Origin: Limnobacter alexandrii
GTDB taxonomy: Bacteria; Pseudomonadota; Gammaproteobacteria; Burkholderiales; Burkholderiaceae_B
Direction of reading: 5' to 3'
Assembly (NCBI RefSeq): GCF_005871185.1
Contig: NZ_SWKN01000006.1
Location: forward strand, 708,014-772,013
DNA length: 64,000 nucleotides
Position 1 is the stretch's first letter, and every line of letters starts with the position of its first letter. The notes beneath the pieces are model-generated. The model was not told where the DNA came from. It saw nothing but the letters and a program-made list of their open reading frames with translations, and ran no database searches. Of the stretch, positions 8,441 to 17,005 are shown piece by piece. Position numbers and translations under genes: made by a program.

Positions 8441-9878
8441 GTCCCTTCCCAAAACCGCAATCGGATTGGGTTTGACCCTGGCGTTAACAGGTTGTGCATC
8501 CAGCATTCCGCTGTTGGACAAATTCACTGCCAAACCCGAGCAGCCCGTTGAGGTCGCCTTGCCTGAGAACGTCAAAGGCGTTGGCATGAAGGACGTTCAA
8601 AACGAGGCCTGGTGGTCGCTGCTGGGTGATGCCAGCTTGGTGGCTGTGGTTGAGCAGGCCCTGAAAAACAACACGGATGTGCGCCTGGCCAATGAGCGCT
8701 TGAATGAAGCAGGCGCTGTACTGGGCATTGCGAAATCGCAGCAATGGCCTTCCATTTTTGGTCAGTTCACCAGTGGCCGCAACCGCCCCTCACAAGCGGG
8801 CAATGTGCCAGTGTTTGGTGGTCAGAATGTCTATGAAAGCAATCAGATTGGCGTCGGTGCCAGTTGGGAGCTGGACCTGTGGGGTCGAATTGGCGCACTT
8901 GAAGATGCCGCACGTGCAAGTTTTATGCAGCAAGGCTATAACGTGCGTGGTGCCCGTTTGAGTGTGGCTGCAACAGCTGCTTCTCTGCACACGCAGGTGC
9001 GTGTACTGCGCCTTCAGGTGCAAGTGCTGGAACAAACATTGGAAAGCCGTGATGCAGCTTACAAATTGGCCAAACAGCGTTACGACGTGGGTTTGAGCAA
9101 TGAGTTGCAGTTGCGCCAAACAGAGGCTGAACTATTGGCTGTGCGTGCGCAACTGCCTGACACGCGTGAGCAATTGTCCAGGGCTGAAAACGCGCTGGCA
9201 GTGATTGTGGGTGGCAACACCCCGGCATTGCCGCCTTTGGGCGTGGACAACCTGAACCTGACCAGCATATTCATTTTGCCGGAAAACACGCCTTCCGAAT
9301 TGCTGCTGCGTCGCCCCGATTTGGCGGCTGCTGAGCAGCAATTGCTGGCTGGTGAAGCTGATCTTGAAGCGGCGCGCAAGGCCTTTTTTCCAACCATTGG
9401 CCTGAGCGCTTTTGGGGGGCGGGAAAGTGCTGATTTAAGTGATTTGTTCACTGGTCCAGCCAAAATCTGGAGCTTTCAGTCTCAAATTACTCAGCCTATT
9501 TTTCAGGCAGGCCGTTTGACAAATGAGCGGGATGCCGCCATTGCCCGCCGCAATCAAGCGGTGTTGCAATACGAGGCAAGCGTTCGAACTGCATTCCAGG
9601 AAATTTACGATGCCATTGTGGCTCAGCGTGAAGCCCGCGAGCGTTTGCAGGCCCGACAGGAGCAGGTTCAAACCCTGACCCAAGTGGTGCGTTTGGCGCA
9701 ATTGCGTGTGGACAACGGCGTGGCCAACCAGCTTGAATTGCTGGATGCCCAGCGCAATTTGCTGAACGCCCAGCTAAGCTGGGCCTCAGCCTGGCAAAGC
9801 CAGCAGGGAGCAACCCTGGCCATGATTCGTGCTTTGGGCGGCGGTTTCAATGCCGAACAGGTGGCTTTCAAGGAATAA
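8433..9878 (+). CDS. oprM: RND efflux outer-membrane factor, OprM/NodT family lipoprotein
   Basis: A 481-residue TolC-fold lipoprotein starting at the ATG at 8433, preceded by AAGGGGGCG and overlapping the pump stop codon. The lipobox is LTGCA at about residue 20. Two OEP repeats are visible, including LRRPDLAAAEQQLLAGEADLEAARKAFFP and the ELxLRQ/ASVRTAFQEIYDA helices typical of the NodT family. It completes a tripartite pump with the two upstream genes. A terminator follows within 25 nt. Confidence 0.94.
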   Translation: MFKSLPKTAIGLGLTLALTGCASSIPLLDKFTAKPEQPVEVALPENVKGVGMKDVQNEAWWSLLGDASLVAVVEQALKNNTDVRLANERLNEAGAVLGIAKSQQWPSIFGQFTSGRNRPSQAGNVPVFGGQNVYESNQIGVGASWELDLWGRIGALEDAARASFMQQGYNVRGARLSVAATAASLHTQVRVLRLQVQVLEQTLESRDAAYKLAKQRYDVGLSNELQLRQTEAELLAVRAQLPDTREQLSRAENALAVIVGGNTPALPPLGVDNLNLTSIFILPENTPSELLLRRPDLAAAEQQLLAGEADLEAARKAFFPTIGLSAFGGRESADLSDLFTGPAKIWSFQSQITQPIFQAGRLTNERDAAIARRNQAVLQYEASVRTAFQEIYDAIVAQREARERLQARQEQVQTLTQVVRLAQLRVDNGVANQLELLDAQRNLLNAQLSWASAWQSQQGATLAMIRALGGGFNAEQVAFKE

Positions 9879-9900
9879 ATGGGCAATTGAAGTGCCAAGG

Positions 9901-9931
9901 AACGGCGACTGGGCAACCAGCCGCCGTTTTT
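9901..9931 (+). terminator. Rho-independent terminator of the RND pump operon
   Basis: AACGGCG pairs with CGCCGTT, continued by an inner CTGG/CCAG stem with a GCAA tetraloop, and followed by a run of five T. It begins 22 nt after the stop of the outer-membrane factor gene. Confidence 0.88.
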
Positions 9932-10022
9932 GTTTCTGGTGGTGAAGTTTCACAACCCTGTGATATAACCGAAATGGGTTAGCCCAAAGCATTCACCAAT
10001 AATTCATGCAAAGGAGTTGGAG

Positions 10023-10358
10023 ATGGCAGGTTATTTCGAGTTAAGCAAGAGCAGCGATGGTCAGTTTAAATTTGCCTTGAAAGCAGGCAACCATGAAATT
10101 ATTCTGACCAGCGAGCTTTACAAAACCAAAGCAGCAGCTGAAAACGGCATTGAGTCGGTTCAGAAAAACTGCGGTGATGCTGCCCGGTATGAGAAAAAAG
10201 TGGCTGCCAATGGCAAGCACCATTTCAACCTGAAAGCTGCCAATCATCAAATTATTGGTTCCAGCCAGATGTATGCCACTGAATCCGGTTGCGACAACGG
10301 TATTGAGTCTGTGAAAACCAATGGCAAGTCGACCACCGTGAAAGACTCCACTGTTTGA
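10023..10358 (+). CDS. YegP family protein, two tandem DUF1508 repeats
   Basis: A 111-residue cytoplasmic protein made of two DUF1508 units (residues about 1-50 and 53-103). Each has the pattern GYFELSKSSDGQFKF/HHFNLKAANHQII followed by a helix with the NGIESV sequence. AAGGAG lies 6 nt before the ATG at 10023; an in-frame start at 10017 is not needed. The molecular role of YegP proteins is not firmly known. Its first repeat is 23 of 49 residues identical, without gaps, to the C-terminal domain of the antitoxin gene that faces it. A hairpin separates the two stops. Confidence 0.9.
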   Translation: MAGYFELSKSSDGQFKFALKAGNHEIILTSELYKTKAAAENGIESVQKNCGDAARYEKKVAANGKHHFNLKAANHQIIGSSQMYATESGCDNGIESVKTNGKSTTVKDSTV

Positions 10359-10368
10359 ATCATTTTAA

Positions 10369-10401
10369 GCCCACACAATTGGTTTGGCGTGTTGTGTGGG
10401 C
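10369..10401. terminator. Hairpin between convergent YegP and antitoxin genes
   Basis: GCCCACACAA pairs perfectly with TTGTGTGGGC across a 13-nt loop, placed between the two convergent stops. A short T run (CGTTTT) follows on the plus strand 5 nt later, so termination is likely but not ideal. Confidence 0.6.
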
Positions 10402-10408
10402 GCCCGTT

Positions 10409-11023
10409 TTAATGGATACGACTGGTTTTTGAGAGTTCAACCAGACGGCTGACAAATGCTTTGGCCGCGCCTTTGGCGATTACGAGATCGTCACGCAACT
10501 CAAAGGCAAGCGCTCCAAGTTTCAGATCGGCGATTGATCCAGAATCAAAATTAATCTGAAATGCGTCCGTTGAGGCTTTCTGCAATGTCTTAATCGCATT
10601 TTCCGCCTCTTTTCTCGAGTCGAAAACTTGACTGATTAAAATTATTTCATGTGCACCGCTGTGTAATCTGAATTGATATTGCTTGTCGGCTGTTTTGGTC
10701 AGCGTAAAGTACCCGGCATATTCAGATTTACCTGCAGAAGGTGGAACGTATAGTTTGGATCTCTCGTGCAAAACCTCTTGGGAAGACCCTCCCGTGGAAG
10801 TAAGTTCGCCACGTGCCTTGTTCAGCAAAACCAGTCCCTCTTCAATCGGTAATTGTCTACCGCGCATGGCTCTGACTTGAAATCGGGTTTCTGCGTCAAA
10901 TTCAGCCAGCATTTGAGTGGTCATTTCATCAATTAGCGCATTGAGCGGAATGCCACGTGCCTTGGCCAGTGCTTTCAGGCGTGCATGTTTTTCGTCCGAT
11001 AGGCGCACAGTTAAAGCTGCCAT
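10409..11023 (-). CDS. Ribbon-helix-helix antitoxin fused to a C-terminal DUF1508 (YegP-like) domain
   Basis: A 204-residue protein. Residues 1-60 are a CopG/Arc-type ribbon-helix-helix DNA-binding domain (AALTVRLSDEKHARLKALAK). A linker of about 40 residues leads to one DUF1508 unit (about 103-150: AGYFTLTKTADKQYQFRL, HEIILISQ), then a further 50-residue tail of unknown fold. It follows the PIN toxin gene with no intergenic base: the toxin stop abuts the ATG, and AAGGAGG inside the toxin 3' end serves it. By position and RHH domain it should be the antitoxin and the operon repressor. The DUF1508 fusion is unusual for antitoxins I know. Confidence 0.85.
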   Translation of the reverse strand: MAALTVRLSDEKHARLKALAKARGIPLNALIDEMTTQMLAEFDAETRFQVRAMRGRQLPIEEGLVLLNKARGELTSTGGSSQEVLHERSKLYVPPSAGKSEYAGYFTLTKTADKQYQFRLHSGAHEIILISQVFDSRKEAENAIKTLQKASTDAFQINFDSGSIADLKLGALAFELRDDLVIAKGAAKAFVSRLVELSKTSRIH

Positions 11024-11455
11024 TCAAACCTCCTTCAAAATCTGGTTTGGGGTCAGAATCCTCAAACCATCGAAGAACAATTCTGTTCCTCTGAAGTCCT
11101 TTACATTCTGGGTCACGATCGCCTGTGCATTGCCCGCAATCGCCAGTTCGATTAAATGATTGTCTGCTTCATCTCGAAGATTAGGTCGCCAGTTGAAGTA
11201 CACCTTTTGGAGGTTGCATTTCGAAAAAAACAAATCCAGAAGCTTGTTTCTTTCATCGTCGTTCAAGCGGCTTGTTTTGAACAAGCTTGGTCTTGACAAA
11301 ACGGCTTCATATTCATTGACCAAAGCTGTTCCAATCAAGGGGTGAATCTTTTCGAGAAGCACCGCCTCGATGACTCGAGTGCTGTCGCCGTTGCCGAGGC
11401 AGGCTGAGACAAATACGTTGGTGTCAATTACAACAACCATGATAAATGGTAGCAT
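11024..11455 (-). CDS. PIN-domain toxin (putative toxin-antitoxin ribonuclease, TIGR00305-like)
   Basis: A PIN-fold protein of about 143 residues. The first strand VVVIDTNVFVSA carries the first catalytic Asp; later acidic positions lie in RDEADNHLIELA and in the VTQNVKDF strand, the family pattern of the putative PIN-family toxin component. It probably cleaves RNA in a Mg2+-dependent way. I chose the ATG at 11455; an ATG at 11440 (MVVVIDTN) is equally possible and no clear ribosome site decides. It is the first gene of a two-gene operon in toxin-antitoxin order, the reverse of the more common layout. Confidence 0.87.
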   Translation of the reverse strand: MLPFIMVVVIDTNVFVSACLGNGDSTRVIEAVLLEKIHPLIGTALVNEYEAVLSRPSLFKTSRLNDDERNKLLDLFFSKCNLQKVYFNWRPNLRDEADNHLIELAIAGNAQAIVTQNVKDFRGTELFFDGLRILTPNQILKEV

Positions 11456-11535
11456 TTTTGCCACCAAGATATGTCTTTTATTCTCCTAGAGCAAATCCAC
11501 TATCGGTTCTGCCACTTCCCGGTTATGATCAAACC

Positions 11536-11555
11536 ATGACATCAAAGAATGTCAT
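11536..11555. promoter_or_regulatory. Inverted repeat ATGACAT-N6-ATGTCAT in the divergent toxin/hydrolase intergenic region
   Basis: Perfect 7-bp arms flank CAAAGA, 27 nt upstream of the hydrolase start and 80 nt upstream of the toxin start. The form suits a dimeric repressor. Candidates are the RHH antitoxin or an unlinked TetR protein. It is a sequence-only prediction. Confidence 0.5.
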
Positions 11556-11582
11556 CCTAAACATAGCTGTTGGAGACCCACC

Positions 11583-12545
11583 ATGACCGCCACCACTGCT
11601 GCGCGAAAAAAAGCCGTGCGCCCTGCGTCGAACACCGACGTGCCCTTGAAGCAACGCAATGTGAAGTTTGATTGGTCGGAAACGCCCATCGACTGGATCC
11701 CCAACGAGCCCTACGCAAGTTACTTCATCAACGAGATCAATCTGATTTTGCCTGCTGGCGAATTCTGGTTTTGCCGCCTGTACAACAAGGCCCTGCCCTT
11801 GGTCACTGATGAGAAGTTGAAAGAGGACGTGCGCGGTTTCATCAAGCAAGAGGCCATGCATGCGCGCGGGCACAGTTCCGCCACTGAAGAATATCTGGCT
11901 GCGCGTGGCATCAAGACCGAGCGCAACCAGCGATTGATGAAATGGTTGTTCGATGTGGTGCTGGACGACACCCCCTTTGGGAAAAAAGTACCCGCATGGC
12001 TGGAGCGCCGCTGGCTGTTGGCCCGCTTGGGCTTGGTGGCGACTATTGAGCACATGACCTGCGTGCTGGGCATGTATGTGCTGGAGAATAAAAAATGGGA
12101 TGAACTGAATTCGGACCAGGTGCTGCTGGACCTGATTCGCTGGCACGGCGCCGAAGAAGTTGAACACCGCAGCGTGGCTTTTGATTTGTACAAACACCTC
12201 GGTGGCGATTACTTGTCCCGCTATTACCTGGCCGCAATTGTGGTGCCCATGATCATCGGTTTGTGGGTAGACGGCGCAGCCAATATTGCAGGGCAAGATC
12301 CCCGTTTCGCCAAGAAAAAGCCGGCGGTGTACAAACCCTGGATGTGGATTGAATGGTTCAAGGCCTCGCGCAAGCAGTTGTTGCCTAACCCGCTTTGGCT
12401 GGTGATGCAGCAATTGCCTTATTTCAGCCCGTGGTACGATCCTTCCAAAGAAGGTTCAACAGAATTGGCGCAAGCCTATTTGAATCAGTCTCCGGCCGCC
12501 ATGGCCGCTGGCGCAATTGCCGCGAACATGAAGGTGCCTGCTTAA
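11583..12545 (+). CDS. Predicted metal-dependent hydrolase, COG3687 / PF10118 type
   Basis: A 320-residue protein with the family's ferritin-like metal motifs QEAMHARGH (about residue 96) and EEVEHRSVAFDLY (about residue 196), which can bind a di-iron centre. An N-terminal PNEPYASYFINEINLILPAGE segment and a hydrophobic stretch near residues 215-235 are also typical. Function is not established for the family; members are often next to lipid or terpene catabolism genes. An inverted repeat sits upstream. The CoA-transferase gene begins 15 nt downstream, so the two may be cotranscribed. Confidence 0.85.
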   Translation: MTATTAARKKAVRPASNTDVPLKQRNVKFDWSETPIDWIPNEPYASYFINEINLILPAGEFWFCRLYNKALPLVTDEKLKEDVRGFIKQEAMHARGHSSATEEYLAARGIKTERNQRLMKWLFDVVLDDTPFGKKVPAWLERRWLLARLGLVATIEHMTCVLGMYVLENKKWDELNSDQVLLDLIRWHGAEEVEHRSVAFDLYKHLGGDYLSRYYLAAIVVPMIIGLWVDGAANIAGQDPRFAKKKPAVYKPWMWIEWFKASRKQLLPNPLWLVMQQLPYFSPWYDPSKEGSTELAQAYLNQSPAAMAAGAIAANMKVPA

Positions 12546-12560
12546 CTTTTGCGAGAATTC

Positions 12561-14741
12561 ATGCCGACACACTGCACAACACAACCCCTGATTCTGGACA
12601 ATGTTGAGCAGTGTGTGGATGAAATTCTTCAACGCCTGGGCAAGGACATTCGGGTTGGCTTGCCTTTGGGTTTGGGCAAACCTCCCGAGCTGATCAACGC
12701 CTTGTACCAGCGCGCCAAGGCGGATTCATCCATTCATTTGACAATACTCACTGCTCTGTCTCTGGAAAAGCCAGTGGCAAGCTCGGAAATCGAGGCCGCG
12801 TTTTTGCAGCCTTTTGTAGACCGAGTGTGGGGTGATTGCCCTGATTTGCTTTATGCAGTCGACGCCACCCAAGGCAAGTTGCCTGCCAATGTAAAGCTGC
12901 ATGAGTTCTTCTTCAAGCCAGGCAGCCGCATGGGCAATGCCAATGCACAGCAAAATTATGTCAGCACCAACTACACCACGGCGGCCCGCGATATTTACGA
13001 GCAAGGTTGTAACCTGGCGATGCAGGCAGTGTGCAAACCTGGCGACGGTGAGGCTTCCGAGTATTCCCTGAGTTGTAACCCCGACACCTCGATTGAACTG
13101 GTGCGTTTGTTGCGAGACAGCGAGAGGTCGCACCTGTTGGTGGGTGTGGTGAACCAGAACTTGCCCTATATGGCGCACAGCGCCGTGGTACCAAGCGATG
13201 AATTTGATTTGGTGGTGGACCACCCGCGCTACACCACAACGCTGTTTTCAACGCCCAAGCTGCCGGTGGGTCTTGCCGATTACGCTTTGGGCTTTTATGC
13301 CAGCGCATTGATTAAAGATGGCGGCACTTTGCAGGTGGGCATCGGCGCATTGGGTGATGCAGTGGTGCATGCGCTTGGCCTGCGGCACACCAACAACGCG
13401 AATTATCGTCGGGTAATCGAGGCGATGAATTGGTCAGCGGCAAACACTTCGCTTGCTGAACAAATTGGTGGCCAACAACCCTTTCAAACCGGTTTGTATG
13501 GCGCCACTGAAATGTTTGTGGATGGCTTTTTGCATTTGATGCAGGCCGGGGTGCTCAAGCGCAAGGTTTACGATCACTGGGCTTTGCAGCGACTGATTCA
13601 CCAAGGCAAGTGCAACCCCGAGCAATTGACTGCCTCAGTTCTGGACGATTTGGCCAGTTTGGGTGTGCGGGAAATAAGGCCAGAAGATTTTGCAGTGTTG
13701 AAACGGCACGGCCTGTTGGCTGCAGGTGTTGTGCTGGATGGGGTGCACTTGGTGTTGCCAAATGGCCAGCGTGTGTTGGCCAATTTGGCCGAGACATACA
13801 CGCGAAGTGCATTGGCTGAGCATGGTTTGGGCACTGAATTGGTGAATGGCACCGTGCTGCATGCAGGCTTTTTTCTAGGGCCGAACACCATGTACGCGGC
13901 CTTGAAAAACATGCCTGTTGCCAAGCGTAATTTGATTCACATGCTGGGTGTGGAGCATGTCAATCAGCTTGATTTGAACCACGCCCTGTACAGTGCCCAA
14001 CGTGAACATGCCCGGTTTGTAAACACCGGGATCATGGCCACGCTGAGTGGCGCCGTGGTGTCGGATGGTTTGGCCGATGGGCGAGTCATTTCCGGTGTGG
14101 GTGGGCAATACAATTTTGTGTCCATGGCGCACAAATTGCCGACTGGACGCAGCATTTTAATGGTGCGGGCCGTGCGGGAGAATGAAGCTGGTGGCCAAGC
14201 CAGCAGCAATATTGTATTTAGCTATGGCCATTGCACGATACCCCGGCACCTTCGAGACATTGTGGTGACCGAGTACGGCATTGCCGATTTGCGGGCGAAG
14301 TCCGATTCTGAGGTGGCCAAGGCCTTGATTCATGTAGCCGACTCACGGTTTCAGGGTGAATTGCTCACGCAGGCCAAGGCAGCTGGAAAAATCGAACCAG
14401 GCTATGAAATTCCAGAGCAATTCCGTCACAACACGCCAGAGAACCTGATTCGCAGATTGAATACATTCTTGGAGAAACAGGTTTTGCCTCCTTTCCCCCT
14501 GGGTTGCGACTTTACCGAACAGGAATGGGTATTGGCCCAGGCTTTAAAAGGTGTGAAGGCGCAAGCAGCCACGACACCCAAATGGAAGCTGCTGTTGAAG
14601 ACCGTGTTTACTGGCAAATTGCCTGAACCTGCATTGCCTTATCTTGAAAGAATGAAGCTGACCAAGCCCCGAACTCTGCAAGACAAGGTTGTGCGCATGT
14701 TGTTGCTTGAACAATTGAAATTGCTCAAAGCCCTGGGATAA
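12561..14741 (+). CDS. Acetyl-CoA hydrolase/transferase family protein
   Basis: A 726-residue CoA-transferase of the Cat1/acetyl-CoA hydrolase family, longer than the usual 430-500 residues because of extra N- and C-terminal segments. Family motifs are QVGIGALGDA in the N-terminal half, SGVGGQYNFV, and TEYGIADLRAKSD in the C-terminal domain. I chose the ATG at 12561; a TTG at 12549 is in frame. It probably moves CoA between acetate and another acyl group, or hydrolyses acyl-CoA. The substrate is not evident. Confidence 0.85.
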   Translation: MPTHCTTQPLILDNVEQCVDEILQRLGKDIRVGLPLGLGKPPELINALYQRAKADSSIHLTILTALSLEKPVASSEIEAAFLQPFVDRVWGDCPDLLYAVDATQGKLPANVKLHEFFFKPGSRMGNANAQQNYVSTNYTTAARDIYEQGCNLAMQAVCKPGDGEASEYSLSCNPDTSIELVRLLRDSERSHLLVGVVNQNLPYMAHSAVVPSDEFDLVVDHPRYTTTLFSTPKLPVGLADYALGFYASALIKDGGTLQVGIGALGDAVVHALGLRHTNNANYRRVIEAMNWSAANTSLAEQIGGQQPFQTGLYGATEMFVDGFLHLMQAGVLKRKVYDHWALQRLIHQGKCNPEQLTASVLDDLASLGVREIRPEDFAVLKRHGLLAAGVVLDGVHLVLPNGQRVLANLAETYTRSALAEHGLGTELVNGTVLHAGFFLGPNTMYAALKNMPVAKRNLIHMLGVEHVNQLDLNHALYSAQREHARFVNTGIMATLSGAVVSDGLADGRVISGVGGQYNFVSMAHKLPTGRSILMVRAVRENEAGGQASSNIVFSYGHCTIPRHLRDIVVTEYGIADLRAKSDSEVAKALIHVADSRFQGELLTQAKAAGKIEPGYEIPEQFRHNTPENLIRRLNTFLEKQVLPPFPLGCDFTEQEWVLAQALKGVKAQAATTPKWKLLLKTVFTGKLPEPALPYLERMKLTKPRTLQDKVVRMLLLEQLKLLKALG

Positions 14742-14806
14742 ATGCACCCCTGTTTGCAACTTTCCCCAGCTTGCCCTGTCTGAATTGCAATGGTATGTTG
14801 CCGGTT

Positions 14807-15220
14807 ATGACAAAAATGGTTCGGACCTTCCTCATGTGGCTGATGTTGCTTGCGTTGCCTGTTCAGGGCATGGCGCAGGCCAGCATGTACGCATGCCATT
14901 TGAATGGAAATCCGACCAAATCCAGTCAGATGACCGACCACGGTGACATGAATCACAGTGCCATGACCCAGGATGGCATGGACCACAGCATGCACGCCAT
15001 GGACGTGCAGGCCGACCCGGACTCTTCCAAAAAATTGATGAAGTCACTTCACGGATGCTGCAACTGTGCACCCACCTGCGCCGTAGTGTTGCTGCCGGTG
15101 ACCCAGGCCAGCTTCAATGCCATTCAACCGGATGCCATGCACCCAGTTGAGTCGCCGCAACTGCCTCACTCTGCCGACACACGGCGGATAGACCGACCGC
15201 CCAAAATACTCGCCATTTGA
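14807..15220 (+). CDS. Exported Met/His/Cys-rich protein, first gene of copper operon
   Basis: A small protein of about 137 residues. A signal peptide (MVRTFLMWLMLLALPVQGMAQA) is followed by a segment rich in Met, His and Asp (repeated DHxMNHSAM and DHSMHAM), then a HGCCNCAPTC cysteine cluster. These are typical soft-metal ligands, so periplasmic copper binding is likely. The start among several in-frame ATGs (14795, 14807, 14816) is uncertain. It leads a same-strand series of copper genes. No named family is recognised with confidence. Confidence 0.7.
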   Translation: MTKMVRTFLMWLMLLALPVQGMAQASMYACHLNGNPTKSSQMTDHGDMNHSAMTQDGMDHSMHAMDVQADPDSSKKLMKSLHGCCNCAPTCAVVLLPVTQASFNAIQPDAMHPVESPQLPHSADTRRIDRPPKILAI

Positions 15221-15282
15221 TTCGTGGGCTTGCCCGGGGAAAAACCCTGCAAGCCTTGTGTATTGAATGATTGCGAGGATCT

Positions 15283-15567
15283 ATGAAGTTCCATTCCCCA
15301 TTCGCACTGCTGTTGCTTGCATCGGCTTTGCCTGCCCATGCTGAACAAGCTGTGCAAGAACTTGAATACCGATCGGTGTTTGAAGGCTACCAAGCCTATT
15401 CCGATCCGGAAATACAAAACTGGCCCAAGGCAAACCAACTGGTTGATGAAATAGGCGGTTGGCGCGTGTATGCCCGCGAGCCTTATGAAGACAAGGCCAA
15501 GGAGCAGTCGGCAAGCGGCAAGGAAGCTGCCAAGCCCGAGGCTCACAATCACGGAGGTGCCCAATGA
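15283..15567 (+). CDS. Small exported protein of copper operon, unknown function
   Basis: A 94-residue protein with a signal peptide ending ALPAHA and a mature part with Trp and Tyr residues (IQNWPKAN, GGWRVYAREPYED) ending in a Lys/Glu/His-rich tail (EAHNHGGAQ). GAGG precedes the ATG. Its stop overlaps the start of the TolC-like gene by 4 nt (ATGA), so the two are translationally coupled. Similar small proteins accompany TolC-like genes in copper clusters; the function is unknown. Confidence 0.72.
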   Translation: MKFHSPFALLLLASALPAHAEQAVQELEYRSVFEGYQAYSDPEIQNWPKANQLVDEIGGWRVYAREPYEDKAKEQSASGKEAAKPEAHNHGGAQ

Positions 15568-16988
15568 ACACCCCCCGTATTCTGAAAAAGACAACTATTG
15601 CTTTGGCGGTTCTGGTTCTGGCGGGTTGTGCCACGGTGAACATTGATGAATCGGTGGATCAAACCAATCAGGAATTGAGCAGCTTCACCAACGGCAAACT
15701 GAGCCTTGTTCAAACCGATGAACAACGCCAAGCCATGGCGAGCAAGGCCAGTGAGATTCTAAAGGAACCACTTAGCCAGCCAGCTGCTGTCGAGTTGATG
15801 TTGACCCACAGCCCGCAGTTTCAAACCGTGTTGGCCGAGAACTGGGCACAAGCCGCACAGGCCGCTCAAGGTGGCCGCATTCACAACCCGGTGTTTGCGT
15901 TCGAACGTGTGCGCATTAAAGACGAATTGGAATTGGGTCGCTTGCTGAGTTTTGGTTTGCTTGATTTGTTGAGCCTCCCTGCCCGCCAGGGCATTGCCCG
16001 CACGCAAATCGACCGTGCTCAATTGCAGCTGACCAGCAGTGTGGTGGACCAGGTAACCCAGGTGCGGCAAGCCTGGGTGGATGCAGTGGCTGCTCGACAG
16101 GCACACAGCTACGCCCAACAGGTGTTTGAAAGCGCGCAAACAAGCGCTGAACTGGCCCGCCGCATGCAGGAGGTGGGCAACTTCACCCGCTTGCAGCGCG
16201 CGCGCCAACAAAGCTTTTATGCCGATGCAGCCCTGAACCTGGCTGCCACACGGCACAAAGCCACGGCCACTCGCGAAGCGCTGATACGCATGCTCGGCTT
16301 GAACGCTGAACAGGCTACGCAATTGAAGTTACCCGATCGGCTACCCGACTTGCCTGACGCGCCAAAGGCCCCAACTGAGGTGGCCAAGCGTGCCGAAGAC
16401 CGTTTGGATGTGCGAATGGCCCAACAAGGCTTTGAGGCCAATGCCAAAGCGCAGGGCTTGGGCAATGTGGCCAGTTTTCTGGACATAGAGGCTGGCATTC
16501 GTTATGACACAATTTTTGAAAACGACACTGGTGAGCGCAACAACAAAAAGGGGTATGAGCTTGAATTGGCTCTGCCGATTTTTGATTGGGGCGGCATGAA
16601 GCGTGATGCCTTCAATGCCAATACTCTGGCTGCAGCCAACCGGCTTGAGGCCACCTTGCGGGGGGCGCAATCGACCCTGCGTGAAAGCTATTCTGCCTAC
16701 CGCACCACCTACGACATCGCCCGCCATTACCGCGATGAAATTTTGCCTTTGAAGCAAACCATCGCCGATGAAAACGTGTTGCGTTACAACGGCATGTTCA
16801 TCGGGGTATTCGAACTGTTGGCTGACAGCCGTGACCAGGTAAACACAGTGGTTCAAGCCATCAATGCCCAGGCCGATTTCTGGCGGGCCGATGCCGCTTT
16901 GCAAGCCACGGTAGTGGGCAAGCCAATGATGGTGTCAGTTAGCGGCGCGGCAGCAAGTGCTGGCGGCGACGCTGGCGGTGGCCACTAA
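15564..16988 (+). CDS. TolC family outer-membrane lipoprotein of copper operon
   Basis: A 474-residue TolC-like protein with a lipobox VLAGC (Cys about 22) and long amphipathic helices such as QRARQQSFYADAALNLAATR and the repeated AxxTLRESYSAYRTTYD. GGAGG lies upstream of the ATG. It resembles the outer-membrane partners of CusABC-like exporters, but no CusA or CusB gene is in the window, so the inner-membrane partner must be elsewhere, or the protein works otherwise. Coupled to the small gene upstream and 17 nt before the multicopper oxidase. Confidence 0.85.
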   Translation: MNTPRILKKTTIALAVLVLAGCATVNIDESVDQTNQELSSFTNGKLSLVQTDEQRQAMASKASEILKEPLSQPAAVELMLTHSPQFQTVLAENWAQAAQAAQGGRIHNPVFAFERVRIKDELELGRLLSFGLLDLLSLPARQGIARTQIDRAQLQLTSSVVDQVTQVRQAWVDAVAARQAHSYAQQVFESAQTSAELARRMQEVGNFTRLQRARQQSFYADAALNLAATRHKATATREALIRMLGLNAEQATQLKLPDRLPDLPDAPKAPTEVAKRAEDRLDVRMAQQGFEANAKAQGLGNVASFLDIEAGIRYDTIFENDTGERNNKKGYELELALPIFDWGGMKRDAFNANTLAAANRLEATLRGAQSTLRESYSAYRTTYDIARHYRDEILPLKQTIADENVLRYNGMFIGVFELLADSRDQVNTVVQAINAQADFWRADAALQATVVGKPMMVSVSGAAASAGGDAGGGH

Positions 16989-17005
16989 ATGAAAGGATCT
17001 TCAAA

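Noticed and set aside
14742-14806. Possible CueR-type promoter (TTTCCCC with a downstream C-rich part) before the copper operon
   Set aside because: The second half does not form the dyad or correct spacing of CueR sites; I could not support a metal-responsive promoter.
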